Shown here: piece by piece, positions 44,107-55,953 of the stretch | How the letters are laid out: each line of letters begins with the position of its first letter | Position numbering within the stretch: position 1 is the first letter of the stretch | Assembly: GCA_009801085.1 (NCBI GenBank) | Contig: VNWV01000002.1 | Location: 2,170,001-2,234,000, forward strand | Direction of reading: 5' to 3' | DNA length: 64,000 bases | DNA from: Lasiodiplodia sp. COLG20 | Taxonomy: Eukaryota; Ascomycota; Dothideomycetes; Botryosphaeriales; Botryosphaeriaceae | Program-made: the position numbers and the translations under genes | Notes under the pieces: generated by a model | What the model was told of the DNA's origin: nothing | The model's database searches: none | Seen by the model: only the letters and a program-made list of their open reading frames with translations

Positions 44107-45050
44107 TTAATGCCTAACGCATCTGTTAGTGTTCGTGTCTGGTTGGATTGATTCTTCATCTCGTCGTTCGGCCATAAACTGGTTTGTTTTTTCATGTTTC
44201 ATGTCCATGAGCTCGTCTTTGAGAAAGTATTTTAGGGCGAGGTTTGACCACCTTCGCTCGATGGGTCGCCAAGAATCAAACGTTCGGTATTCCTTAACGA
44301 CACTCAACGAATCGAGATCCTCCATTAATGAAAATTTTCATTGGCTCTTCGTGCTTCTTTTTATAGAAGGCTTTCTTCTTCGACTTCGGAATATCCTTGG
44401 TTCCAAAGTGTGTGCTGGCGGATTGGTATACGGTTGTGATAGGGAATCGTAGAACCTCGACCCCACGCGGAATTAAAACAGTCTGTTTAAAATCCGCATC
44501 GTCAATGCTTGCCCAACTGCGGCTTGATGACGACTTTGTTGCTTTTCTCTTCTGCCGTTTCGGAGCGGGAGCGGGCGCGGGCATACGATGGGGGCGCGCG
44601 GGCGTACGATGGGGGCGTGGTATTGTCTGGATGGGATCGGTGTCGTATGGGTCAAAATACTCGGACCACTTCTTCATAGTGTGTTCTGGGCTGGCCACAA
44701 GATTGGTGACTGCCTTGACAGCGTTGTCCTAGTTCTCTGCTTTCATTCGCCCAGAGTGTCTTGTGTCAAATACGCTGCCCTCAATGAGAGCCTCGCAGAT
44801 GTCGGCAATAGTCTTGTCCACTTTTTCTCCAGTCCTGTCGTCAACGCACACTCTCGATGTAGCCTGGCCAATAGGTTTAGCTCTTTATCATCCGGCTCGG
44901 TGTCGAATTGGAAGCCGTGGACTTACAGAGGCACGTCTTGTTGGTAGTAGCTTTGGGCTATTCGGTGCTAGACGTGTAGCGACACGTCGCTGACTTCCGG
45001 TTCATTATCGCCCGAAGGCACGTCGGCGTCGATGCCATGGTCACCCCTTG
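44107..45050 (-). pseudogene. Broken gene of unknown function
   Basis: Read on the minus strand, protein-like frames succeed one another but do not connect. The stretch near 44840-44720 (containing Val-Asp-Lys-Thr-Ile-Ala-Asp-Ile-Cys-Glu-Ala-Leu-Ile-Glu-Gly) runs into a TAG and then continues in the same frame through 44698-44294 (Glu-Tyr-Phe-Asp-Pro-Tyr-Asp-Thr-Asp-Pro, then a Pro/Arg-rich and Lys/Ser-rich stretch). It overlaps by about 30 bases a shifted frame 44325-44107 of 72 residues. One nonsense change and one frameshift explain the pattern; the TAG preceded by AAC could instead be a splice acceptor. I recognise no family. Confidence 0.4.
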
Positions 45051-46465
45051 GCACGGCCTGTTTCGTGCAACGTAGAGTCAGTAAAGGGCGACTGGGAGTA
45101 GTTCTTGGCACACCAAATGGAAAACATACTGGTAAGCTTGATGGTGCTTTCTTAGCTGTTTGCCGACTTGCAAGCTTTTGCTGTTCTCATTAGCAAGCTG
45201 GGGTTTTATCTGTTGTGAGAAGAGGAGAGACGTGCAAAGTCTGCAGCATGGGTTTCTTAGTAGGCTAGCACGGCCGCACCCCGTAGCGGAGGAAGGCACG
45301 ACCAGCGGTGTTCGCACAATAACGCTAATTTTTTCAGCAAGCGCAATTCTGAGCCTTTGATCCTGCTACTTAGACTTACAAATAATCTCTTTGTCCAGTA
45401 GAAGTTGCACTGCCTCCCTCTTGGCCAAACCCTAATGGCCGCTTGGTCATCATATCTGGCTCCGTCCTACCGACACCTCTCTCTCGTTGCCGCCTTCCGC
45501 TCTCTAGTCGCCGTTAGTTACTGCGCCTTGGCTCCAAATTCGGGTAAATAAAAGAATATAGAGCTTGAAAGTCACCTTGACGCTGCCTGGAATGATCGCT
45601 ATCTGCTATTTGGTATTGAGTCGTTTCCTTTTTCACATTTGCGCTGAAGCATCACGACGTTGGCAACTAGAGCCGTTTTCCTTATTCAAGTACTTATTAT
45701 CGACGGCTCAAAGACGATTCCTCCAAGATGAAATGCCTTCAACTCCTTCGACCTCATCTGAAAGACTCTCCTGCGTTGCTTATCTCTAACGCTTCTGCAG
45801 TCTATGGATAAGCACGTGCATCACTTTCGTTCGTCCCTCCTCCAAGGCAGCACGAAAATATCAAAAGAAGCAATGCCCGAACAAGAACTTATACAAGGAG
45901 AAGGTGTAGTCATGAACGCCTTGCAATGATCGTGTGCGCGTGCGTGAAAGCAAGCTTCTGTACCGAGACCGAAAAAATGAAGTTTCGACAACCACAAGCG
46001 TGCAAATTTGACTGCTCTTCCAAATCAACAATGACGGTGGGAAAGAAGCAAACACGACAGGGATAAGGAATTTGACCAAGGCACAAAAGTTCCTCCGTTC
46101 TATAGTAGACTCCCAAGGAGAGAAAATGTTCAAGAAAAACAATGAAGAAAGTATCTCGTATCTAGCCCGTGCCGTCAACAAAATGCCCGAAAAAGGATGC
46201 CGTGTCAAGTATGAGACACCTATCATCGCAAGTAACCATCAACCGACAACCCGACTTTTGGAATACCCGCTACCATGAACAGCCCACCCATGTTCGATGC
46301 CAATGAATTCGTGTGGAAGAATACCAGAAAGGCGCAGAGCAATGTTAATAATCGATGTTGAACAGAGAAAGTCTGATTCGTGATGAATGAAAGGGGGCGC
46401 TGAAATAAACCAATGTGAAGCAGGGCAAAGGGCAGAGACTTCGCTGTCGGAGCGTGCATCCGGAG
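45051..46465. other. Intergenic
   Basis: About 1.4 kb, AT-richer than the genes, with no supported coding sequence. It includes the 3' flank of the DnaJ gene. Confidence 0.5.
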
Positions 46466-49321
46466 TTACTTCTTCGACTTGCTGCTGTCCGCCTTCTTGG
46501 GGGTGCTCTGCTCTTTTACTCCAGCCGGCTTGCCAGGTGTTGCCTTGCCAGAAGGAGTAGTCTTGCCAGGAGCAGTCGCCATGCTTGGACTTGAATCCTC
46601 AACAGAGTTTGTCGGTCTGTTAGACGTCGCATCCTTAGCTCGGTTTGCAGATCTTGCAGTACGTTGGTCCTTCCCGTAGGTTGAAGCCCTTCCGAACTTG
46701 GAAGAGTCTCCAGCGCTTCGAGCATCCGTGTTGCTGTATTCACCACTAGCAGCCTTGCAGGAACCACGGGTGGCGCGAGCCGCACCAGGATTTCCGAAAG
46801 TTTCAACACCGCTGGTTTTGCCGGCCTCCGGAACAGTATTATTCTTCGCGCCAAGGCCCTCGGTTTTCCCGTCGCCACGGGCTGCGTTGACTCCGTCATT
46901 TGCACCGGTTTTTGTTCCGCCATAAGTCGTCGTTCTGCCAGTGCTTCCACCACCTCGAGGCACACTGCCAGCTCCACTCGCTGTGCCTCTACCAGCTCCA
47001 CCGCGAGTGGATCCACCGTTTCCTTGTCCTGTTAAGTAGTCAACTAGAACGGGAAACCTCCGGAGTATTGTGCCCCACCTCTACCGCGAGCGCCACCTGG
47101 GAATCCGCCGGCGCTCTGGAAGCCACCGAAACCGCCACCACCTCCCATACCGCCGCCCATCATGTTGAAGAGCATCTCAGGGCTGATGTTGACGCCGCCG
47201 CCCATTCCACCCATGCCGCCGCCGAAGCCGCCGCCGCCGCCGAACATGTCGGCAGGGTCCATGAGGTCTTCGCCGCTGTCGTAACGGGCGCGTTTCCTAG
47301 AGGAATATGAAGTTAGACCATGATTTACTCATGAAACGTGCAAATGCAGATCACTTACTGAGAGTCGCTCAGAGTCTCGTAAGCTTCACCAATGTCCTTG
47401 AAGCGCTCAGCGGCCTCCGGGTCATCAGGGTTCTTGTCAGGATGGTGGACGATGGCCAGCTTCCGGTAGGCCTTCTTGATCTGGTTCTCGTCCGCATCCT
47501 TCTCAATCCCAAGAATCTTGTAGTAGTCCTTCCTCTGTGCCTTCTTGGCCTCAAGTTGCATGCTGCGGATGTCCTTGTCGATGCCGGGCTCACCAGGGTT
47601 GGTGTCCTTAATGGCATTCAGCTCTTGGATAGCGGCGTCGTATTTGCCCAATTCGCCCAGTGCCTTGGCCTTCGTCTTCCTGGCCTTAAGGTAGGACGAA
47701 TCAAGCTCAAGAGCGCGCGTGCAGTCATCCACCGATTGTTGGTAGTTTTTCAACTGGTACCAGAGTCAGCATTGAAACAGACAAGTCGCCATGAGTCCTC
47801 ACCTTGATGTTAGCAGTCGCACGGTTTTGAAGGAGCTTCGAGTTGGTGCCCTTGTTTTGCGGGTCAATCTCAAGAGCTTGGGTGTAAGTGTTGACTGCCT
47901 CCTGATACTTTCCACTCTTGAACGCCTGATTGCCCTCTTCCTTCATCCTGTCCAGCTTCTGAACAGTACGCAGCCACTTGATAGCGTCCTTGAAGTCCGG
48001 ATCGCATGAAAGGGCCTGCCTGAAGTGTTGAATGGCCTTGGTGTTGTCGCCTTGGCCGTAGAGCGCGCGTCCACGGAGCACGAGAGCCTCGGGATCTTGG
48101 CTGTTGGCGCGCAACAGCGTCATTGCTTGGCTCTGGGCCTCACCAAGTGCGTTGGCGTTACCCATCTTCAGGTAAGCCTCGCCACGCATAAGTCTCCACT
48201 TCCTAGGCACAGCGACTCCAGATCCGAGGCCTTTCTCCGCTTGGTCGAGGGCGTGGATCACCATGGAGCCAGAGGATCCTGAGCGCAGCAGGTCCTCCGC
48301 CTGCGTCAAGTGGGTTACCATGGCCTGAGCGGCCGTCTTGTCTGTTGCGCTTGCATTGGCCTTCTCGTAGATCTCCAACGCATCTTGAGGGCGACCAAGA
48401 GCCGTATACACACGCGCTAACCTGTGAAGGATCTTGGGGTTGTTTGGCTCAAGCTCGTCAGCGACCTTGCAGTCCTCCAGAGCCTCAGGGAAGCGGTTCG
48501 CGGAAATGTAAGCCGCAGCGCGGTTGGACCTGTAGGTCGCGGACTTGGGATCGGCCTCGATCGCTGCAATTCACATCGTCAGCAAGAGCACCGATACAGG
48601 AGAGCCAGAATAAGCAAGCGACGGCTCGGTTGGATAGGGATGCTGCAGCTGGAAACTAGCAGCGGTGGCACAAGTTCGACAGGGAACCCTTGGCCAACGT
48701 GTGACCAGGACCAAAATTTCGAAGCTGAAAAAGTGTACAATCGCACATACCCTTAGTGTACTCCTGGATAGCCTTGGGGTAGTCCTTGGCCTTGAAGAAC
48801 TTGTTGCCAGCAGCCTTGCATGCCTCAGCATCGACGGGCGGCGGGCTTGTGGGCGTGCGGTGCGGCGGGGGCGGCGGAGCAGCGTTGTCGCCGTTGGTCT
48901 CAGCGGCGTTGCCGTTCGGCTTCGGCGACGGCGAGGCGGTGGCCTCGCGGTCCACGTCCATGGGCGTGGCCGGGGTGCTCTGCGGCTGCTCGCTCATTTT
49001 GGTGTGCAGGGCTGACAGGCGACGGCGCTCCTCGGGCGGGAGATTGAGAGGGTGGGTGTCGGGGTCGTGGGACTGGGAGCGCGAAAAGGCCGACTTTTTG
49101 GTGGGGGAGGAGTCGGACCTCCGGTGACGATCCTTGACGGGAGAGGAGCGTGCGCTGTGAGAACTGCGGTTCGTCTGGCTCGAAGGCCTCTTTTCGGGCG
49201 ACGCGGGCGGCGTGCTGGTGCGTGCCTTGTGCTCGTGCAGCGAGGGTGTAGGAGGAGGTGAGGCTGAGCTGTCGGTCGGCTTCTTCTTCTGCTGTTTAGA
49301 GAAAATGCCAGGCAGAACCAT
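46466..49321 (-). CDS. TPR and DnaJ domain co-chaperone (DNAJC7/TPR2-like)
   Basis: Exons 48751-49321, 47803-48563 and 47359-47753 are firm. The fourth begins at 47296 and either stops at TAG 47044 (659 residues, ending Gly-Gly-Phe-Pro-Phe) or is spliced at 47085 across a 56-base intron to 46466-47028 (833 residues). Such proteins hand clients between Hsp70 and Hsp90 in the cytosol. A Ser/Pro-rich N-terminus (1-155) is followed by tetratricopeptide repeats (about 160-510, with Gly-Asn-Xaa-Phe-Xaa-Lys and Tyr-Xaa-Xaa-Ala patterns). The J domain is at about 519-580, with the His-Pro-Asp motif at 548-550 that stimulates Hsp70. A Gly/Met/Phe-rich tail follows. The start at 49321 is the first ATG; the codon 12 bases upstream is TTG. 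Confidence 0.9.
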
Positions 49322-51488
49322 GAGAGGCGACAATCGGCGGAATGGCGCTACTTGCGGGACGCTTATTCAGAGACTGGGTAGGGCGGGACGGTCAGGCTCC
49401 TGGGCGTCCGAAAAAATGTAGCAGTCGGGCCTAGAGGGGGGGACTAAACGGAGTCGAACACCGGGTACCCAAGGCAGACGCGGCTAGGATCTGCCGCTCT
49501 TTCGGGAACATTCCATAGGGTCGTGAGAACTCGTGGCCGCGCCCGTCTGTTTACGCGCCCGCTACTGCTGCTGACTGCTTATCTCTCCCCGCCAGCACGA
49601 CTTGCTGCAACCCCGCGTCACAGCAACCAGCTACGCGGCCCAATGGCGGGCGGGCAGACACGCGCACGCAAGCAATCGCATCATGGCGTTGACTTTTGCT
49701 GATTATCGCTATCGCGCCCCATCCTCCCGAGCGTGGCGGACGGATCGCAATGAGATCCTGCGCTAGTGGCTGCTCAGGCCTCCCACTGCGTCACTATCCC
49801 GGGCCATATTACAATATATAAACTTCTCCGCGCCTTCTCATCGTCCACTCAACAACCGGACGATGCCCTGACACGCTCCCTCGTGTCTGAAAAGCAATTG
49901 GGGGCGTTGTACGGCATCATCCATCGATGTGCAGTTACTGCGAGGCGTGCCATGAGCCGCAACAATAATGCCAAGGCACAATCCTGTGGACGACTGCTAC
50001 ACCAACCACATCTCGCCATGTTCTATGGCCGGCATGTGCAATGAGTTCGCTGCTGGTCACTGATGGGCGAGGACATGCAAAGGCGTCATGATTCTCTGCA
50101 CGGGGATCGATGCGATTGTATGGCCATCGTTTTCTTTAGAAATCGCGTCTTGAGAAGTCAAGGTGCTCAAAAATCATGCCGCCGTGAGGTTGAAAAAGAG
50201 CTGAGAAAAGGCAACAGCAGAAATGCGAAAAGGAGTCCCAGGAAGGTATATTATCGTCATTGCTGGCTTTTCAGCCATGATTTTGTTTTTCATGGTATAC
50301 GGTCTACCAACGCATGACTTCTAGGAAAAGAAACTCTTCTCTCTTGCACGAAGGAGATGTCTCGAGGCTGGCTGAGTCAACACCACAATCTGAGCGCATG
50401 ACCCACACGCATTTGGCCATCGGTATGGAAAGGGTCTCCGGCAGCTGCTCACATAAACCACCTAGGAGGCTATTGCAGCAGAACCTAGTCACACGCTACC
50501 ATATACAGCCAGTGGTTGCGCTGTACTCCCACCTGGCGCTTGGCTCGCTTTGAGGCGCTGAATACTGCCGCGTCCAACCGTGCTGACAGCTCCACCATGA
50601 GACACTACTGCGAAACATAGGGAGGCCACGAGAACTGATCGGCTATTGAATGAATGAAAGGGAAAGCGATCCGCGCGGGAGCATGGCCGAGTGTTATCGA
50701 TAGGCGTGCCTGAGCTGCAGCCTTGGCCGCGGAGGTATCCCTGCTCGCTCTCGTCGCCCTGCGTGAAGACCCCATCGCTGCCGCACACGGCCGCATGACG
50801 GCAGCCAGTCACGGCGGGCGCTCGCCGGACTGCCTGGTTGGAACGACGGCGTCCATGAGTCGCCCGCTTGCTCTAGTGCGGCTGCTGCTTCCGCGATGCC
50901 CACGTGACGCGCGCATTTAGAGCAAGCTGGAGCTCCCCACCTGCGCCTCTCAATCGTATCTCACGACTGCCTGCGCCCGCCTCATACCTACCGTTGGGCG
51001 TGCTCGCGCTGCTGCCGTTCTTCTCACCGCTGCCTGCAGCTGCTGCGTGTCCGCTACTAGCTTGTCATCGCTCACTCCTCCGAGAGTCTCCACACCCCCA
51101 GGTTGCCTACGTCACCGCTTTAATCGCCGAACAGCTAGCGACGCGCCGTGATTGCCGGTGTCGCTTTTGCGCAAAAGATCTGGAAAGGTCGTGGGTTTCG
51201 CGGCTAGGATAGAGGCGCAGGGCTTCCCAAGCTCCCCATAGAAGCTTCACGAGAAGCTCCCAACAGCTCGACCTCGAGGCTCTCGGAGGCGGCCGTGCCG
51301 ACGAAGTCTCCTTAGCCGGGATCACTCATATAACAACCTCTCCACTTGGACCCTGACGACATCCTCACAGCAAACACTCGTCCCACCACGTAGCCATCCG
51401 CGGGTCGCTCTGCACCTCGCCGATCCTCCTGCGACACTCACAGCTCCAACCCCTCAGCTATCTCGCGACCCAGCCTCGTCCAGCAGCC
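49322..51488. other. Long intergenic, divergent promoter region
   Basis: About 2.2 kb between the DnaJ and Yippee start codons. GC-rich segments alternate with AT-richer ones. Only isolated open frames under about 110 codons are present, and I support none. Confidence 0.55.
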
Positions 51489-51904
51489 ATGGGTCTCACG
51501 TACAACGTCTACCTCAACTCGCACCGTATCTACGGTTGCAAGAACTGCAAGACGCACCTGTCGAACCACGACGACATCATCAGCCGTGTTAGTACAAGCG
51601 CGCTCCCCCTCTCTATACCACCGCATGCAGTACGACGCCACTTAAGGTGCTAACGTAGGAGGATATCCAGAACTTCCGCGGCCAGCACGGCAAGGCCTAC
51701 CTCTTCGACTCTGTTGTCAACATCACCCAGGGCGAGCCCGGCGAGCGCAACATGACGACCGGCAGGCACATCGTGCGCGACATCTCGTGCAGGCAGTGCA
51801 AGGAGACCGTCGGCTGGAAGTACGACAAGGCGTACGAGGCCTCGGAGAAGTACAAGGAGGGCAAGTACATCCTCGAGGCCGAGCTCCTCTGCACGGTCAC
51901 GTAA
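51489..51904 (+). CDS. Yippee-like zinc-binding protein
   Basis: Two exons, 51489-51587 and 51671-51904, give 110 residues. Yippee proteins are small, highly conserved single-domain zinc proteins linked to the cytoskeleton and to GID/CTLH ubiquitin-ligase assemblies in other eukaryotes. Two Cys-x2-Cys knuckles (Cys-Lys-Asn-Cys near 17-20 and Cys-Arg-Gln-Cys near 69-72) bracket the fold, with Gly-Lys-Ala-Tyr-Leu-Phe, Thr-Gly-Arg-His-Ile-Val-Arg-Asp-Ile and Tyr-Lys-Glu-Gly-Lys-Tyr-Ile-Leu-Glu. I chose the CAG acceptor at 51670 because it gives ungapped spacing to the family (Ser-Arg-Asn-Phe-Arg-Gly) and a good branch-point distance from CTAAC. The TAG nine bases before would add residues Glu-Asp-Ile-Gln minus frame change. 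Confidence 0.92.
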
Positions 51905-52505
51905 TGGCATCGCAAGCTACGGACCGCTTGCTTCGAAGCGAAACGAAGCTAGGACATTTGCATAAGGGCGTTTAAGGAACTGCATGGTGTTTTGGAGCAT
52001 GTCGGCGTCGGGGATTCCTCTCCAGCATACGTGAAACTCCCATTCGACATCGGCTTTTGGGCATCTGGATTCTGATTGGGTCATTCATGGGGTGATGTTT
52101 AGGTAGCGTGATGGACTTTCCAAATTGGGTCCAATATATGAGCATCCACGAATGGAGGCCGAAATCCTTTCTCCTCTCCTTGAACCCAACTTGGCGCCGA
52201 GATTATTAAACGAACTTGAATGACAAAACATCCATTGGAGCTTTACTCAGCAATATCGAGTGGCTTTTCGGGACGGCGCGATCAGCTTTGCATATGCGGG
52301 GTAGCGGAAGTGGCCCATGAGGGGCTGGCAAGCCTCGGAGCCTGCTGCTATGACATGGACATAAATTCGCCGTCAGCCCACCACAACACCACTTTTGGAT
52401 AGCATTTTCACATCCAATTGCCATTCTCAAAACCTTTCTACCGAGTCAATTGATTTCACCTGAAGTCATTCTTCAAAAAGCAGCAAAGCAACACGATCAA
52501 GAACA
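51905..52505. other. Intergenic
   Basis: About 600 bases between the Yippee and dehydrogenase genes, with no gene. CAA/AAC-rich leader sequence directly precedes the next start. Confidence 0.5.
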
Positions 52506-53677
52506 ATGTCGAAGTCCACAATGCGCGCTGTTGTCTTCAAAGGCCCAGGCAAGGTTGTCCTGGAAGACCGACCATGCCCTAAAATCCAAGCGCCGACCGA
52601 CATCATCGTCAAGGTGGACTACACTGCGCTCTGCGGCAGCGAACTGCATGTGTTCCGCGGTCACCAACCCAGCGGGACCGATTTCATCATGGGCCACGAG
52701 TTTACAGGTACGGTGGAGGAAGCAGGCGCAGACGTTAAAACAGTTCAGAAGGGGGACAAGGTTGTGAGTCCCTTCACTGTCAGTTGCGGGGAGTGCTTCT
52801 ACTGCAAGAAGGGGTTCTCGTCGAGGTGCGAGAAGTGTCAACTGTTCGGCTGCGCAGCGCTGGAAGGTGCGCAGGCTGAATATGTGAGTTCAATCGTCTG
52901 TAATGATGGATCACATTCTGAACGGTTACAGGTGCGCGTCCCCCTAGCGGACTCAACGGTCATGAAAGCGCCACCTGGCATTGAAGAGAACAAGCTTGTG
53001 CTCATGGCCGATATTTTCCCAACCGGGTACTTTGCAGCCGCCAACGCTTTCTCCTCGCTCTCAAAGGAGGACATTGCGGATGCTACGGTTGTGGTGATTG
53101 GTTGCGGGCCCGTTGGTCTCTGCGCACTCATCAATGCTGTCGACTACAAGCCGAAACACCTGTTCGCTGTCGACAGTATCGAGAGCCGGCTGGATCTTGC
53201 AAAGAGTCTCGGTGCTGAGCCTCTGAATTTCCAAACCGATAGGGAAGGGTTGGACAAGAGGATCAAAGAGGTCACCAACGGCCGCGGGGCTGATGTCGTC
53301 ATTGAGGTGGTTGGGCTGAGCCCCGCATTGAAAATGGGTTTCGAGATTCTCAGACCATGGGGGGTCATTAGCAGCGTTGGAGTGCACAACGGCGAGGCAA
53401 GTCTCGGTTGGTATCCTATGAGGTGTGAACACCCGGCTGACTCTGGCTGCAGATTCCATGGACTGGCAATCAGGCCTACGGCAAGAATCTACGCATCCAG
53501 ATGGGACGATGCCCAGTGCGGTCCATCTTCCCGCAAGCGCTGGAGGCGCTCCAGCGCAAGCAGCACCTGCTGGGATTCATGGCGGACAAGATCATGCCGC
53601 TGTCGGATGCAGTTGAGGGCTACGATCTGTTTGATAAGATGAAGGCGCAGAAGGTGGTATTCGCAGCGCAAAAGTAG
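52506..53677 (+). CDS. Zinc-dependent medium-chain alcohol dehydrogenase
   Basis: Three exons, 52506-52883, 52932-53396 and 53453-53677, give 355 residues. It oxidises an alcohol or reduces an aldehyde using NAD(P). Catalytic-zinc ligands are Cys43 and the His64-Glu65 pair in Gly-His-Glu. Structural-zinc cysteines 94, 97, 100 and 108 follow the C-x2-C-x2-C-x7-C rule. The Rossmann motif Gly-Cys-Gly-Pro-Val-Gly lies at 183-188. The overall pattern resembles the threonine/sorbitol/formaldehyde-dehydrogenase-like branch. Intron 1 is 48 bases, a multiple of three with no stop, so retention would add 16 residues. Intron 2 is GC-AG (donor GAG|GCAAGT). The substrate is not deducible. Confidence 0.93.
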
Positions 53678-54785
53678 GACAAACCGGCCGGCGCATCCGT
53701 TGAGGCCATTGACGGGCCATCCGGGTAGCTGGATCGTGATGCGATTGGAGGCGTGTAACCAGACCTCGCACAACTAGCTCGATAGTGGATGGTGCTTCGT
53801 CCCGCACACCATATTCCTTTCTGCTGGCGCTTGCGATCGAGTCGTGTTTTTTGACGTGTGTACGTGCGAACTCCGGCCGAGACAGTCACCGGAGAGCACT
53901 CATCCGAGACGGCAGTTCTTATAACCGCGGCGTCTGAATCTGGCACCCGTGTGGGGCGCGTCGACATGGATGCCGGGCGTGCGGACGCGCGGTAGACGCT
54001 GCTCGCCACCGATTTCTCAGCGCGAGTGATGTGAGAAACGGAAAGGCCAGCGCGCGTGTTGTCGGGCACGCACCCAGCTGTTTTGCGCGCCGGCGGCTGT
54101 TTGCCCGCGCAAGAGCCGCGGGATCGGCCTGCTGCATTGTGGCCGCAGCTAGCGCGGTGGTGTACGTCAAGCGGCCGTTGCAGCAGCAGGCAGCGCAGCA
54201 GCGTGTCAAGGAATGCGCGTTTGAAGGCAGTGGAGGTGATGCGCGGCAGGCTTGTGCGTGGACCGTTGCTGGGGTTTGCTGGGAGCTAGGCCGGCAGGTG
54301 CGTGGGCTAGCTGCTGCTGAGCTGCAAGCACTCGCTTGGGCACAGGCACTTCAGAGCGCGCTGCCTCCGCCGCCTTTCTCCACTTGACCTTCAAGCACCA
54401 CCACCGCTCCACACAACACGCGCATCCAGGTCCTTTTCCTCCGCCCGCCATCCCCCAACTCCCCTCCTCTTCACCGAATCGCCTCCCGATTCCTCTTCCT
54501 CCTCTCCCCCCGCCCCCTCACCTTCTCTCTCTTCCGCCCGCCGAGCAACCCCGCCGCTCGCCGCCCGCCACTGCCTTCCGAAGCTCGGTAAGTCTTGCTT
54601 GCCCAGGCCACGCATTTACCTCCGTCGCAAACAGCTGGCTAACGTTATGAAGCGCGCGCCCCAGAGCTTCCCCACCAACTTCTCTATCGCCCCACCAACG
54701 CGTCGCAACGCTGCATCGTCGCGCCGCTTCCTACGCTATTGGATATCTCTGAACGGATTGTTCTAGGAAACCACCGGACCTCACC
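53678..54785. promoter_or_regulatory. Promoter and long 5' leader of the KH-domain gene
   Basis: About 1.1 kb, with strongly pyrimidine-rich sequence at 54420-54560. A GTAAGT donor-like site near 54589 and a CTAAC branch-like site near 54640 suggest a 5' UTR intron. No coding frame is supported. Confidence 0.45.
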
Positions 54786-55953
54786 ATGTCTGCCGAAGAA
54801 GTTGCCATGCAAGCTCCCGCCGTCGGCGACGACGTTGTCCAGCCCTTCCAGCATCTCAACGTTAACGAGGCCGGCGAGCCTATTCCCCGGACCGAAGAGG
54901 AATATGCCAATGCGCAATTGACTCTGCGCGCCATTGTTTCCTCCAAGGAAGCTGGTGTCATCATCGGCAAGGCAGGCCAGAACGTCGCCAACCTACGCGA
55001 CGAGACTGGCGTTCGCGCCGGCGTCAGCAAGGTCGTTCCAGGCGTTCACGACCGTGTCCTTACCGTGACCGGTGCTTTGAGCGGCATCTCAAAGGCGTAC
55101 CACCTCGTCGCCAAGGGTCTCCTCGAGGGCGCGCCTTCCGTCGGCATGGGCGGCGTGATCAACACCAGCGGCACCCACCGTAAGTTCAGGCGTCCCTGTT
55201 ATCTGTTCATTCCAGTGCCCCGCAGCAGCCAACCCCCAAAAAGTCATTGGAGCTTACTAACGACGCGCGCTCATAGCTGTTCGCCTGCTCATTTCCCACA
55301 ACCAGATGGGAACCATCATTGGTCGCCAGGGTCTGAAGATCAAGCAGATCCAGGATGCCTCTGGCGTCCGCATGGTTGCGCAGAAGGAAATGCTCCCCCA
55401 GTCCACCGAGCGCATCGTCGAGATTCAGGGCACGCCCGAGGGAATCGAGAAGGCTACCTGGGAGATCGGCAAGTGCTTGATTGACGACCACGAGCGCGGT
55501 TACGGTACCGTCCTCTACAACCCTGCCGTCCGGGTCCAAGCTGGCACTGGCCCCATTGGCAACGGATTCACCGGCACCCGCTCCTACAACCGCACCGGCC
55601 ACGGAAACGACTTCAGTGATTCACCCACCTACAGCCGCCGCTCGGGATCGGATGCTGCCTCGCGCCCTCCGATGCCCACGACGACGGAGGATGGCGAAGA
55701 GATCCAGACGCAGAACATCAGCATTCCTTCAGACATGGTTGGGTGCATCATCGGCCGCGGTGGCAGCAAGATCAGCGAGATCAGGAAGAGCTCGGGTGCA
55801 CGCATCTCCATCGCCAAGGCTCCCCACGACGAGACGGGCGAGCGCATGTTCACCATTATGGGAAGTCCCAGCAGCAACGAGAAGGCACTTTACCTTCTCT
55901 ACGAGAATCTCGAGGCCGAGAAGATGCGCCGCAGCCAGGCGCCCCAGGAGTAA
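54786..55953 (+). CDS. Triple-KH-domain RNA-binding protein (PBP2/Rnc1/PCBP-like)
   Basis: Two exons, 54786-55179 and 55277-55953, give 356 residues. It is a cytoplasmic or nuclear RNA-binding regulator related to yeast Pbp2/Hek2, fission-yeast Rnc1 and animal poly(C)-binding proteins. Three KH domains are seen, each with an intact Gly-x-x-Gly loop: Gly-Lys-Ala-Gly at 61-64, Gly-Arg-Gln-Gly at 147-150 and Gly-Arg-Gly-Gly at 291-294. A Gly/Ser/Tyr/Asn-rich linker (about 205-265) separates KH2 from KH3. The length matches the fungal Rnc1 class. The intron falls just before KH2. Which fungal paralogue it is cannot be decided by eye. Confidence 0.93.

Noticed and set aside
53397..53642. Reading through the dehydrogenase second intron as coding
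   Set aside because: It shifts the frame and loses the family C-terminus, whereas GC-AG splicing restores it exactly.
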